The position numbers and the translations under genes are program-made. This document shows, one piece after another, positions 17,936 through 26,768 of a stretch of 64,000 nucleotides of DNA (position 1 is the first letter of the stretch; the number at the start of each line of letters is the position of its first letter). The stretch is from CAVSUZ01 sp963791885 (GTDB lineage: Bacteria; Pseudomonadota; Alphaproteobacteria; Acetobacterales; Acetobacteraceae), in contig CAWBUL010000004.1 in the NCBI GenBank assembly GCA_963791885.1, forward strand, positions 434,001-498,000. Reading direction: 5' to 3'. The notes beneath the pieces are model-generated. The model worked only from the letters and a program-made list of their open reading frames with translations. It made no database searches and was not told where the DNA came from.

Positions 17936-19153
17936 TCAAGGCTGCCATGCGGGCGAACGGATATGCTCCGGCAGGAATCCGACTCCCACGATGCGGGCGA
18001 GCAGGTAGCGTATCTGAGGCAATTTGGTGAGTGTCCGAAGGGGAAGCGGTGCATGCGGCTGCTTTTTGCTGGACAGCACCGGGCGGATCACCGCGTTCTG
18101 AATCAGACGCTGCATGCCCTGGGTGAGCCGGGTCGGTGTTTCGCGCCGACGCTGCACCAGCCGAAGAACCTCCGGCCCCGGCGTGCCGTTGCGCAGATGC
18201 GGTGCCAGGATGTTTGCCGTAGCGACCGCATCCTGGATCGCGAGATTGATGCCCACGCCGCCGACCGGCGACATGGCATGCGCTGCATCACCGATCAGAA
18301 GCAGGCCCGGCCGGTACCACTCACGCGCGCGATTGATGGTCACGGTCAGAAGTTTCACGTCATCCCAAGTATGAATCTCCTGGACCCGATCAGCGAAGGC
18401 GGGAACGAGTTCGACAATCGAGGTGCGAAACGCCTCCAGGCCCTTGGCTTTCAGCGCATCCGTGCCGTCCTTTGGCACGATGTAGGCGCATTGCCAGTAA
18501 TCGCCCCGATCCAGCGTAATGAACATGTGGCCGGCCCCGATCGTGCCGAGCGCGGCTATCGGATCGGTCGGTTTGCGCGGCAGGCGCAGCCACAGCACAT
18601 CCATTGGCGCGCCAATATCAAACACCTTGAAGCCGGCTTCCGCGCGGAGCGTCGAATGCCGACCGTCAGCCGCCACAACCAAATTCGCACGTATCTCCTG
18701 CTCTCCATCCGGCCCATGCGCGCGGACGCCACACACCACGCCGCCGTCAGTGATGGCGCCCGTCGCTTCGGTGCTCATGAGCAGGTGGAAGTTCGGGTAT
18801 TGCCGCGCGTGGGCGGAAAGGAAATCGAGGAAGTCCCATTGCGGCATGAAGGCGATGAAGCCGCAGCGCGTGGGCAAGTGCGAAAAGTCCGCCATGGTGA
18901 TCAGATCAGGTCCAACGCGGCCGGATATAGTGACGGCTCTGGTGTGTGGGCGCACCAGGAACTGATCAAGCAGACCGAGTTCCGCGAGCAGATCGAGCGT
19001 GGACGGATGAATGGTGTCGCCGCGGAAATCACGCAGGAAGTCGGCGTGCTTTTCCAGGACCGTGACATCGATTCCGGCGCGGGCGAGCAGGAAGCCGAGC
19101 ATCACGCCTGCGGGACCGCCGCCAACAATGCAGCAGGTTGTTGTGCGGATCAT
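17936..19153 (-). CDS. FAD-dependent aromatic-type monooxygenase
   Basis: Flavoprotein of the UbiH/PHBH group that hydroxylates aromatic or similar substrates using NAD(P)H and oxygen. The N-terminal dinucleotide fold is CIVGGGPAGVMLGFLL; the third FAD motif is LIGDAAHAMSPVGGVGIN near residue 290. The middle DG motif region is VVAADGRHSTLRAEAG. 405 residues, complete. It heads the minus-strand group 15494-19153 and is 33 bases downstream of uvrC. Substrate not predictable from sequence alone. Confidence 0.9.
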   Translation of the reverse strand: MIRTTTCCIVGGGPAGVMLGFLLARAGIDVTVLEKHADFLRDFRGDTIHPSTLDLLAELGLLDQFLVRPHTRAVTISGRVGPDLITMADFSHLPTRCGFIAFMPQWDFLDFLSAHARQYPNFHLLMSTEATGAITDGGVVCGVRAHGPDGEQEIRANLVVAADGRHSTLRAEAGFKVFDIGAPMDVLWLRLPRKPTDPIAALGTIGAGHMFITLDRGDYWQCAYIVPKDGTDALKAKGLEAFRTSIVELVPAFADRVQEIHTWDDVKLLTVTINRAREWYRPGLLLIGDAAHAMSPVGGVGINLAIQDAVATANILAPHLRNGTPGPEVLRLVQRRRETPTRLTQGMQRLIQNAVIRPVLSSKKQPHAPLPLRTLTKLPQIRYLLARIVGVGFLPEHIRSPAWQP

Positions 19154-19186
19154 GATTTTGCCGCGGCGATTTCCATTGTCAGACTA

Positions 19187-21055
19187 TTATCCCTCAATCC
19201 GTACACCCGGATGAAAATGCGCATACACCCGTCGGGCTGTTTCACGGCTAATGCCCGGCGCGGCCTCAAGATCCGCAAGTCCCGCCATCCTCACGCCCCG
19301 GGCGGAGCCGAAGTGATTGAGCAGCGCGCGCTTCCGCGCCGCGCCGATGCCGGCAATTTCGTCGAGTTCGCTTTGCGTCAGCGTGCGCGACCGTCCGGCG
19401 CGATGCGTGGTGATGGCGAACCGATGTGCCTCATCGCGCAACCGCTGGAGGAAGTACAGCACCGGATCGCGCGGGGGCAGCTGGAACGGCTCGCGGCCGG
19501 GAAGATGGAACCATTCACGTCCGGCATCGCGATCGGGACCCTTGGCGATGGCGACGATCGGCAAATCCTGCACGCCGAGGTCCTGCAGGATTTCCAGCAC
19601 GGCCGACAACTGGCCCGCGCCGCCATCGATCAGCACCAAATCGGGCCAAGCCGGCGTCTCCCCCGCCTCCTGCTCTTTCAGCGCGCGACCGAAGCGGCGC
19701 TGCATCACCTCCCGCATCATGGCGAAGTCGTCGCCGGGGGTGACGGGACCGCGGATGCCGAATTTGCGGTACGCGGATTTGTTGAACCCTTCGGGGCCGC
19801 CGACGATCATCACCCCGTACGGGTTCGTCCCCATGATGTGGCTGTTGTCGTAGACCTCGATGCGGTCGGGCGGTGCGGGCAGACCGAACACCTGCGCCAC
19901 GGCCTCCAACAGCTTGGCCTGGCCTGCTGATTCGGCCAGCTTGCGTTCCAGCGCTTCCCGCGCATTGGTGGCGGCGTGCTGGACGACGGCGTGCTTCTCC
20001 CCGCGTTGCGGCACCAGGATCTCGACTTTGCGGCCTGCTTTCAGACTCAGCGCTTCGGCGACGAGCGCCTGTTCCGGGATGTCCGTGCTGAGCAGAATGC
20101 AGGGCGGCGGCGGCTTGTCGTCGTAGAACTGGGCGATGAAGGCTGCGAGCACCTCGCCCGCCTCATCCTGCCTTGCGTGCGTGGGAAAGAACGCGCGGTT
20201 GCCGTTGTTGCGCCCGCCGCGAACGAAGAAGACCTGAACGCAGGTTTGCCCGGCATTCTGCCAGGCCGCCATGACATCGGCGTCCTTCAGGCTGGCCGGG
20301 TTAATCACGTCATTGCCCTGCACGAAGGTCAGTGCGCGGATGCGGTCGCGGACCGCAGCGGCATGCTCGAATTCCAGGTTCTCCGCGGCATGTTCCATCT
20401 CGGAGGCCAGATCGCGCTGCACGTCGGCGGACTTGCCCTCCAGGAAAGCCTTCGCCTGGCCGACAAGGCGGCCGTAATCGGCTTCGCTGATACGGCCGAC
20501 GCAGGGCGCGGAGCACCGGCGGATCTGAAACAGCAGGCAGGGGCGGTGGCGGTTGGCGAAGACCGTGTCGGCGCAGGAGCGGAGCAGGAAGACGCGCTGC
20601 ATGGCCGTAACGGTCTGGTTCACCGCCCAGGCGGAGGCGAAGGGCCCCCAGTAGCTGCCCTTGCGCAGCCGGGCGCCGCGATGCTTGGCGATCTGCGGAA
20701 ACGGGTGGTCCTCCGTCAGCATCAGCCAGGGGTAGGACTTGTCGTCGCGCAGGACGATGTTGAAGCGCGGCTTGAGGCGCTTGATGACATTCGCCTCAAG
20801 CAGCAGCGCCTCGGCCTCGGTGTGGGTGGTGACGATCTCCATCGACGCGGTTTCGGAGACCATGCGGCGCAGCCGTTCGGGCAGGCGAGCCGGCTGGGTA
20901 TAGGCGGTGACTCGCTTTTTGAGGCTGCGGGCCTTGCCGACGTAAAGGGCATCCCCCTTGGCATCGAGCATCCGATAGACGCCAGGGCTGAGCGGCATCG
21001 TCGCGAGGGCGGCCTCGATGACCGTATGACCAGTGGTCGGGGGTGAATCACTCAT
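19187..21055 (-). CDS. uvrC: Excinuclease ABC subunit C
   Basis: Makes the dual incisions beside bulky DNA lesions in nucleotide excision repair with UvrB. Domain order is complete over 622 residues: GIY-YIG nuclease (PGVYRMLDAKGDALYVGKA, residues 24-42), four-Cys region (CADTVFANRHRPCLLFQIRRC), UVR UvrB-binding motif near 215, RNase H-like endonuclease (RIEVYDNSHIMGTNPYG), and a C-terminal helix-hairpin-helix pair (LDEIAGIGAARKRALLNHFG). Standard length. Confidence 0.98.
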   Translation of the reverse strand: MSDSPPTTGHTVIEAALATMPLSPGVYRMLDAKGDALYVGKARSLKKRVTAYTQPARLPERLRRMVSETASMEIVTTHTEAEALLLEANVIKRLKPRFNIVLRDDKSYPWLMLTEDHPFPQIAKHRGARLRKGSYWGPFASAWAVNQTVTAMQRVFLLRSCADTVFANRHRPCLLFQIRRCSAPCVGRISEADYGRLVGQAKAFLEGKSADVQRDLASEMEHAAENLEFEHAAAVRDRIRALTFVQGNDVINPASLKDADVMAAWQNAGQTCVQVFFVRGGRNNGNRAFFPTHARQDEAGEVLAAFIAQFYDDKPPPPCILLSTDIPEQALVAEALSLKAGRKVEILVPQRGEKHAVVQHAATNAREALERKLAESAGQAKLLEAVAQVFGLPAPPDRIEVYDNSHIMGTNPYGVMIVGGPEGFNKSAYRKFGIRGPVTPGDDFAMMREVMQRRFGRALKEQEAGETPAWPDLVLIDGGAGQLSAVLEILQDLGVQDLPIVAIAKGPDRDAGREWFHLPGREPFQLPPRDPVLYFLQRLRDEAHRFAITTHRAGRSRTLTQSELDEIAGIGAARKRALLNHFGSARGVRMAGLADLEAAPGISRETARRVYAHFHPGVRIEG

Positions 21056-21460
21056 TGCTCAGGCTGCGGGCCGCAGAGCTGCATCTTTCCACTGAATCTG
21101 TGGATAAGTCTGTGGGCCCACACTGTCACAGAAGCGTGACATTGGCTTCAACCCTGGCATTCTGCCGGTTTGCACGAAAAATAGGCATACACGTAAGTCA
21201 TTGAAAATACTATGCGAACAACGTTCTAGCGCCGCCGGCTCGTTGCAAAATCCGCCGGATTGAGGGTGCTCGCGCGGGGAGCGATTCTCGGTTTGAGAGA
21301 CGTGGACAGAATCGCTGGCGTTGGAGCGGGTTACAGGCCGCAACGGTCTTGACACACGAAAAGTTCAAGGAAATGTCAACGAACTTGGTTGCAAAGGTAG
21401 ATCGGGCTACTGCCAGGGGTTGATATTTTTGCGACGAGTGCACGTGTTTCGGGACGCGTC
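21056..21460. other. Intergenic region, 405 bases, no gene seen
   Basis: Unusually AT-richer than its surroundings in parts. A 6-bp inverted repeat TTGACA/TGTCAA spans 21349-21379 and a TTGAC-like box is inside it. It lies upstream of uvrC and downstream of the pteridine reductase-type gene, so it probably holds the uvrC promoter. No open frame on either strand looks real. Confidence 0.4.
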
Positions 21461-22234
21461 TCACTCGTCCTCGGCGGATGACAAGCGCCCCGATTTCCAC
21501 TGCAAATGCTGACCACCATCCAGCGCGAGCATCTGGCCCGTCACGGACGGAAATTCCAGAAGAGCGATGGCGGCGCGGGCTATTTCGTCGGGAGAGGTGC
21601 CGCGATGCAGGGGCGTGGAGGCGCACTGGCGCGCGAACTGCTCCGGCGTCTGAAGGCTGTTGGGCAGGGCGGGGCCAGGGCCAATGCCATTGACCCGGAT
21701 GCGCGGCGCCAGCGCAAGCGCGAGCGCCTGCGTCAGACCCCAGAGCGCGTATTTGGAGACCGTGTAGGAAACGAAGTGCGGCGTCACCGACCAGACCCGC
21801 TGGTCCAGCATGTTGACGATGGCGCCCTCAGCCTCGGTCGGGAGCGCCGTCGCGAAGGCCTGCGACAGGACGAAAGCAGCCCGTAGGTTCGGCTCCATGT
21901 GCGCGTCCCAGGATGTGCGGGTGACGGTATCCCACTCGTCGCGCTCGAAGGTGCTGGCGTTGTTGATCAGCACCCCGATCGGTCCGAGCGCGCGTGTGGC
22001 CGCGGGAAGCAGGGCAGTGGCTTCATCTTCGCGAGCGAGGTCGGCCTGGAGCAGCACGACGGGACGGCCGAGCTCGCGGATGGTGGCGGCGGTTTGCTCG
22101 GCAGCGCCGCGGCTGCCGCGATAATGAAGCGCGACAGCAAAGCCGGAGTCAGCAAGTGCGATGGCGATGGCAGCGCCGAGGCGCTGGGCGGCGCCGGTGA
22201 CCAGCGCGGCGCGGGGAATGGCGGGGGAGATCAC
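21461..22234 (-). CDS. Pteridine reductase-type SDR (FolM-like)
   Basis: Likely reduces dihydromonapterin or dihydrofolate-type pterins with NADPH. The cofactor motif is TGAAQRLG: the Arg-Leu-Gly form of TGxxxRLG marks pteridine reductases. NNASTFERDEWDT replaces NNAG, another family mark. Active-site region VSYTVSKYALWGL provides Tyr and Lys. 257 residues. Divergent from the AtuA-type operon at 22289; 54 bases separate the two starts. Confidence 0.85.
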   Translation of the reverse strand: MISPAIPRAALVTGAAQRLGAAIAIALADSGFAVALHYRGSRGAAEQTAATIRELGRPVVLLQADLAREDEATALLPAATRALGPIGVLINNASTFERDEWDTVTRTSWDAHMEPNLRAAFVLSQAFATALPTEAEGAIVNMLDQRVWSVTPHFVSYTVSKYALWGLTQALALALAPRIRVNGIGPGPALPNSLQTPEQFARQCASTPLHRGTSPDEIARAAIALLEFPSVTGQMLALDGGQHLQWKSGRLSSAEDE

Positions 22235-22288
22235 GGCGGTTGGCTTCGTCCTCGTCGGAGCGCAAAGCTAAACCACGGGAGGGCGCAT

Positions 22289-23626
22289 ATGCGAACCGTC
22301 AGGATCGGCTCGGGGGCGGGGTATTCCGGTGACAGGATCGATCCCGCGGTGGAATTGGCCGAGCGTGGGGATGTCAGCTACCTGGGCTTCGAATGCTTGG
22401 CAGAACGCACGATCGCGCTGGCGCAGCAGGCGCGACTGAGTGATCCCGACGGCGGCTACGATCCATTGCTGGAGGCCCGCATGGCGGCGGTTCTGCCCGC
22501 CTGCGTCGCACGGGGCATCCGCATCATCACCAACATGGGGGCGGCCAATCCGGACGCAGCCGCGGCGCGCACCGCGGAGATCGCGCAGCGTCTTGGATTG
22601 CACGGGCTGCGCATCGCGGCGGTGACGGGCGATGACGTATTGGCGGCGGTGCGGGATGCACCGATGCCGTTGATGGAACGCCCGCAAGACACGGTGGCAT
22701 CGTTGGGCGAGCGCGTGATCTCGGCCAATGTCTATCTGGGCGTCGGCCCGATCGTCGCGGCACTGGAGCAGGGCGCGGACGTGGTGATCACCGGACGGGT
22801 TGCTGATCCGGCGCTGTTCGCGGCGCCGCTGGTGCACGAATTCGGCTGGGACATGGGCGATTCGGATCGGCTTGGGAAAGGCGTCGCAGTCGGCCATCTG
22901 CTGGAGTGCGCGGGGCAGATTACCGGCGGGTATTTTGCCGATCCCGGATATAAGGACGTCGCGAATCTGGCGCGGCTCGGATTTCCGCTGGCGGAAGTCA
23001 CGGCGGATGGCGACGCAGTGATCACCAAGGTCGCGGGATCGGGCGGTGCGGTCACCGTGAAGACCTGCACGGAACAGTTGCTGTACGAACTGCATGATCC
23101 GGCGCGCTATTACCAGCCGGACGTCGTGGCGGATTTTTCCGGCATCCGGCTGGAGCAGATCGGGCCTGACCGCGTGCACCTGTCGGGTGCGACGGGCACC
23201 CCGCGCACGGGCATGCTCAAAGTCTCCGTCGGGTACCGCAACTCCTTCGTCGGCGAGGGCCAGATCTCCTATGCCGGGCCAGGCTGCCTGGCACGCGCGC
23301 AACTGGCGCTCGGGATTGTTCGCGAGAGGCTGGCACTGACCGGCGTGCGTGTCAGCGAATTGCGCTGCGACATCATCGGATGGAACGCGCTGCATCCGGA
23401 ACCGATGGACGCGCCGGAGCCGCCGGAGGTGCGCCTTCGTGTCATCGGCCGCACCGAAAGCCTGAGCGAAGCGTCGCGCATCGGCAACGAAGTCGAAACA
23501 CTCTATACCAACGGACCGGCCGGCGGCGGCGGCGCGTGGAGGTCGGCGCGCGAGGTGATCGGGGTGGTGTCCGTGCTGATCCCGGAGGATATGGTATCCC
23601 CGCGCGTAACGATGCAGGTGAGCTGA
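22289..23626 (+). CDS. AtuA/DUF1446 family protein, first gene of a catabolic operon
   Basis: Acyclic terpene utilisation AtuA family (PF07287); the biochemical activity of the family is poorly defined. Start ATG 22289 (MRTVRIGSGAGYSGD) has GGGAGGG just upstream; the longer open frame to 21899 overlaps the divergent SDR and is not used. Conserved stretches: RIGSGAGYSGDRIDPA, DYLGFECLAERT-like SYLGFECLAERT, RIITNMGAANPDAAA, VITGRVADPALF and NTLYTNGPAGGGG-type ending TLYTNGPAGGG. 445 residues. Its stop overlaps the ATG of the next gene. Confidence 0.88.
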   Translation: MRTVRIGSGAGYSGDRIDPAVELAERGDVSYLGFECLAERTIALAQQARLSDPDGGYDPLLEARMAAVLPACVARGIRIITNMGAANPDAAAARTAEIAQRLGLHGLRIAAVTGDDVLAAVRDAPMPLMERPQDTVASLGERVISANVYLGVGPIVAALEQGADVVITGRVADPALFAAPLVHEFGWDMGDSDRLGKGVAVGHLLECAGQITGGYFADPGYKDVANLARLGFPLAEVTADGDAVITKVAGSGGAVTVKTCTEQLLYELHDPARYYQPDVVADFSGIRLEQIGPDRVHLSGATGTPRTGMLKVSVGYRNSFVGEGQISYAGPGCLARAQLALGIVRERLALTGVRVSELRCDIIGWNALHPEPMDAPEPPEVRLRVIGRTESLSEASRIGNEVETLYTNGPAGGGGAWRSAREVIGVVSVLIPEDMVSPRVTMQVS

Positions 23627-23952
23627 TGCAGTTGCGGGAGGTAGCGCATGCCCGGACGGGGGATAAGGGCGACATCTCGTCGATCTCGGTGATCGCGCAT
23701 GAGCCGGGCGACTTCGCTTTCCTGTGCGAGCACCTCACGCCGGATCGCGTTAAGGCGCATTTTCGCGACATGGTGCGCGGCGCGGTGGAGCGATACGAGT
23801 TGCCGGGATTGGGTGCACTGAATTTCGTGCTGCATGGGACATTGGGTGGTGGAGTCACACAATCCTTGGCGCTGGACGCGCATGGCAAAAGCCTCAGCAG
23901 TTATTTGCTGTCGATGGAGTTGCCGGATACGCAGGCGGAGAAGCGGCCGTGA
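23626..23952 (+). CDS. AtuA-associated small protein
   Basis: 108 residues, the small ferredoxin-fold-like partner usually found with or fused to AtuA/DUF1446 proteins. It begins MQLREVAHARTGDKGDISS, where ARTGDKG is the family signature, and contains NFVLHGTLGGGVTQSLALD, also typical. ATG overlaps the upstream TGA by one base (TGATG), so translation is coupled and the two proteins probably form a complex. Its own end overlaps the GTG of the following SDR by four bases. Confidence 0.85.
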   Translation: MQLREVAHARTGDKGDISSISVIAHEPGDFAFLCEHLTPDRVKAHFRDMVRGAVERYELPGLGALNFVLHGTLGGGVTQSLALDAHGKSLSSYLLSMELPDTQAEKRP

Positions 23953-24713
23953 CGCTGCCGCGCACGCCGTCGTTCCGGCTGGACGGGCGGCGCGCGCTGG
24001 TGACGGGTGCCGGGCGCGGCATCGGGCTGGCGGCGGCGGCGGCGCTTGCCGAGGCGGGTGCGGCGGTCACTTTGGTGGCGCGCACATCGGGCGAGATCGA
24101 AAGTGCGGCGCGGGAGATCGAGGATCGCGGTGGTCGTGCGGAGGCTTTGACGCTGGACGTGACGGACCATGCGCGCATGCGCGCCGCGATCGAAGCAATG
24201 CCGGCGTTCGACATCCTGGTGAACAACGCGGGTACCAACCGGCCGCGCCCGTTCCTGGATGTGACGCCGGACGATTTCGACACGATCATGGGGTTGAACG
24301 TGCGTGCCGCGTTCTTCGTCGCGCAGGCTGTGGCGCGCGGCATGGCGGCGAGTAAACGGGGCGGCTCGATCATTCACATGTCGTCGCAGATGGGGCATGT
24401 CGGCGCAGCGCTGCGCAGCGCCTATTGCACGTCGAAACACGCGATCGAGGGACTGACGAAAGCGATGGCGATCGAGCTCGCGCCGATGAAGATCCGCGTG
24501 AATGCGATCGGCCCGACCTTCATCGAGACGGAACTGACGAGGCCCTACTGGAACGACGGTGCGTTCCATCAGGAGACGCTGCGCAAGATCAAACTCGGGC
24601 GTCTGGGCACGGTGGAGGATCTGATGGGCGCCGTGGTGTTCCTGGCGTCGGATGCGTCCGCGCTGATGACCGGCGCGTCGTTGCTGGTGGATGGCGGTTG
24701 GACGGCGGAATAG
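23949..24713 (+). CDS. SDR family dehydrogenase in AtuA operon
   Basis: Classical SDR, probably oxidising a secondary alcohol or reducing a ketone in the operon's pathway. GTG start at 23949 overlaps the upstream stop by four bases. Cofactor motif TGAGRGIG, NNAGTNRP, Ser in MSSQMGHVG and YCTSK. LGRLGTVEDLMGAVVFLASDAS and GGWTAE close the protein as in gluconate 5-dehydrogenase-like enzymes. 254 residues. The next gene follows after five bases. Confidence 0.9.
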   Translation: MTLPRTPSFRLDGRRALVTGAGRGIGLAAAAALAEAGAAVTLVARTSGEIESAAREIEDRGGRAEALTLDVTDHARMRAAIEAMPAFDILVNNAGTNRPRPFLDVTPDDFDTIMGLNVRAAFFVAQAVARGMAASKRGGSIIHMSSQMGHVGAALRSAYCTSKHAIEGLTKAMAIELAPMKIRVNAIGPTFIETELTRPYWNDGAFHQETLRKIKLGRLGTVEDLMGAVVFLASDASALMTGASLLVDGGWTAE

Positions 24714-24718
24714 AGGCG

Positions 24719-26005
24719 ATGATTCGTTACCTAAAAAAGGGCCCATCGGAAGAAGCGGCGTTCGAGGCCGACCGCAACGTGCGGGAAACGGTGGAGCGCA
24801 TCTTGGAGGATATCCGCGCGCGCGGCGACGCCGCCGTGCGGGAGATGTCGTCACGCTTCGATCACTGGGCGCCGAAGTCGTTCCGTCTGTCAGCCTCGGA
24901 GATAGAGCGCTTGGTCGGCTCGTTACCGAAGCAGGTGATCGAGGACATCCGGTTTGCCCAGACGCAGATCCGCCGCTTCGCTGAGGCCCAGAAAGCCGCA
25001 TTGCGCGATATCGAGATCGAAACGCTGCCCGGCATTCGCCTGGGGCACAAGAACATCCCCGTCGCCAGCGTCGGCTGCTACGTGCCGGGCGGGCGCTATC
25101 CGATGGTCGCTTCCGCGCATATGAGCGTGCTGACCGCGAAGGTGGCCGGCGTGGCGCGGGTCGCCGCATGCACACCGCCGCTGAACGGCGAGCCTCCCGC
25201 AGCTACCGTTGCGGCCATGTCGATGGCGGGCGCCGACGAAATCTACATCCTGGGCGGGGTGCAGGCAGTCGCCGCGATGGCGCTGGGCACGGCGAACATT
25301 CCGGCCGTGGATATGCTGGTCGGGCCGGGCAACGCCTATGTTGCAGAAGCCAAGCGGCAGTTGTTCGGCCGTGTGGGGATCGACTTGCTGGCAGGTCCGA
25401 CCGAGACGCTCATCATCGCCGATGACACCGCCGATGTCGAAATGTGTGCCACCGACCTGCTCGGTCAGGCGGAACATGGTCCGACCTCGCCGGCGGTGCT
25501 GCTGACCACGTCGCCCGCAATTGCCGAGGGCATCGAGGCAGAGATCGAACGGCAGCTCGCACGGCTGCCGACAGCGGACGTCGCCGGGGTGGCGTGGCGC
25601 GATTGCGGCCAGGTGATCCTGTGCGACACGGATGAGGAGATGGTGAGCGAGGCGGATCGGCTTGCATTCGAACATGTGCAGGTGCTGACGCGCGAACCGC
25701 GCTGGTTCCTCCAGCGACTGCGGAATTACGGTTCGCTGTTCCTGGGCAAGGAAACAAACGTCGCGTACGGCGACAAGGTGATCGGCACCAATCATACGCT
25801 GCCCACGAAGCGCGCGGCGCGCTACACGGGCGGGCTTTGGGTCGGGAAGTTCCTCAAGACGGTCACCTATCAAGAGGTCAGTGCGGACGCGACGGCCATG
25901 ATCGGTGAATACTGTGCCCGGCTGTGCGCGATCGAGAACTTTGCGGCCCATAAGGAGCAGGCGGAATTGCGGGTGCGGCGGTACGGACGGCGGAATGCCG
26001 GTTAA
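24719..26005 (+). CDS. Histidinol dehydrogenase-family alcohol dehydrogenase (HpsN-like)
   Basis: Homologue of HisD, which oxidises a primary alcohol to a carboxylate in two NAD steps with zinc. Start ATG 24719 (MIRYLKKGPSEEAAFEA). The N terminus and the stretch KNIPVASVGCYVPGGRYPM, DMLVGPGNAYVAEAKRQLFG, AGPTETLIIAD, QAEHGPTSPAVLLT and TNHTLPTKRAARYTGG preserve the HisD fold, and zinc-ligand regions. The catabolic context and the RYLKKG start fit HisD paralogues such as sulfopropanediol 3-dehydrogenase better than histidine synthesis. 428 residues. Overlaps the next gene by 11 bases. Confidence 0.85.
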   Translation: MIRYLKKGPSEEAAFEADRNVRETVERILEDIRARGDAAVREMSSRFDHWAPKSFRLSASEIERLVGSLPKQVIEDIRFAQTQIRRFAEAQKAALRDIEIETLPGIRLGHKNIPVASVGCYVPGGRYPMVASAHMSVLTAKVAGVARVAACTPPLNGEPPAATVAAMSMAGADEIYILGGVQAVAAMALGTANIPAVDMLVGPGNAYVAEAKRQLFGRVGIDLLAGPTETLIIADDTADVEMCATDLLGQAEHGPTSPAVLLTTSPAIAEGIEAEIERQLARLPTADVAGVAWRDCGQVILCDTDEEMVSEADRLAFEHVQVLTREPRWFLQRLRNYGSLFLGKETNVAYGDKVIGTNHTLPTKRAARYTGGLWVGKFLKTVTYQEVSADATAMIGEYCARLCAIENFAAHKEQAELRVRRYGRRNAG

Positions 26006-26768
26006 GCCCCGCGTCGCGTTGTTCGTCACCTGCCTGGTCGATCTCTATCGCCCGACGGTGGGATTCGCCGCGCTGAAACTGCTGCGCGACGCGGGCTGTG
26101 ATGTGGAGGTGCCGCGGGCGCAGACCTGCTGCGGTCAGCCGGCGTACAACACCGGCGATCGTGCGACTGCGCGGGACTTGGCATCCGGTATCATCGATGC
26201 TTTCATCGGATTCGACTACGTGGTGATACCGTCAGGCTCGTGCGGGGGAATGCTGCGCTCGCACCTGCCGCATTTGTTCGACGACGACCCGAACCTGCGG
26301 GCGAAGGCAGATGCACTCGGCGCGAAGTGCTACGAGCTGGTGAGTTTCCTGGCGGACGTGCTGAAGATCGATCGGATCGCTTCGGTGCAGGCCGAAGGTG
26401 CGGTGACGTATCACAATTCATGCTCGGGGCTGCGGGAGCTTGGCGTGAAGGAGCAGCCGCGGCGGTTTTTGCGTGAGAGTGGCGTGGAAATTCGGGAGAT
26501 GGCGGAGCCCGAGATCTGCTGCGGCTTCGGCGGTACGTTCTGCGTGAAATACCCCGAGATTTCGGTGCGTATGGTGTCGGACAAGGCGCGGGATATTGCT
26601 GAGACGGGCGCGCCCACCGTCCTGGCGGGCGACATGGGGTGTCTGCTCAACATTGCGGGGCGTCTGACGCGCGAGGGCAAGCCCGTTGCGGCGCGTCACG
26701 TGGCGGAGGTGCTGGCGGGGATGACGGATCAGGTGCCGCCGATCGGGGCGGGGACGCGGGAGAAGTAA
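25995..26768 (+). CDS. CCG-domain Fe-S oxidoreductase subunit, LutA/LldE-like
   Basis: Resembles the LutA (YkgE/LldE) subunit of lactate-utilisation iron-sulfur oxidases. Start ATG 25995 overlaps the HisD-like stop. Two cysteine-rich CCG domains are present: CxxDLYRP...QTCCGQPAYNTGDRA in the N half and HNSCSGLRELG...EICCGFGGTFCVKY in the C half. 257 residues, complete. The partner genes lutB and lutC are absent downstream, where a convergent gene begins, so it must act with the operon's dehydrogenases or with partners encoded elsewhere. Confidence 0.85.
   Translation: MPVKPRVALFVTCLVDLYRPTVGFAALKLLRDAGCDVEVPRAQTCCGQPAYNTGDRATARDLASGIIDAFIGFDYVVIPSGSCGGMLRSHLPHLFDDDPNLRAKADALGAKCYELVSFLADVLKIDRIASVQAEGAVTYHNSCSGLRELGVKEQPRRFLRESGVEIREMAEPEICCGFGGTFCVKYPEISVRMVSDKARDIAETGAPTVLAGDMGCLLNIAGRLTREGKPVAARHVAEVLAGMTDQVPPIGAGTREK

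Noticed and set aside
17915..19930. 671-residue open frame on the plus strand
   Set aside because: It lies antisense to the FAD monooxygenase and uvrC, both of which have full family motifs; it is His/Arg rich and unlike any protein.
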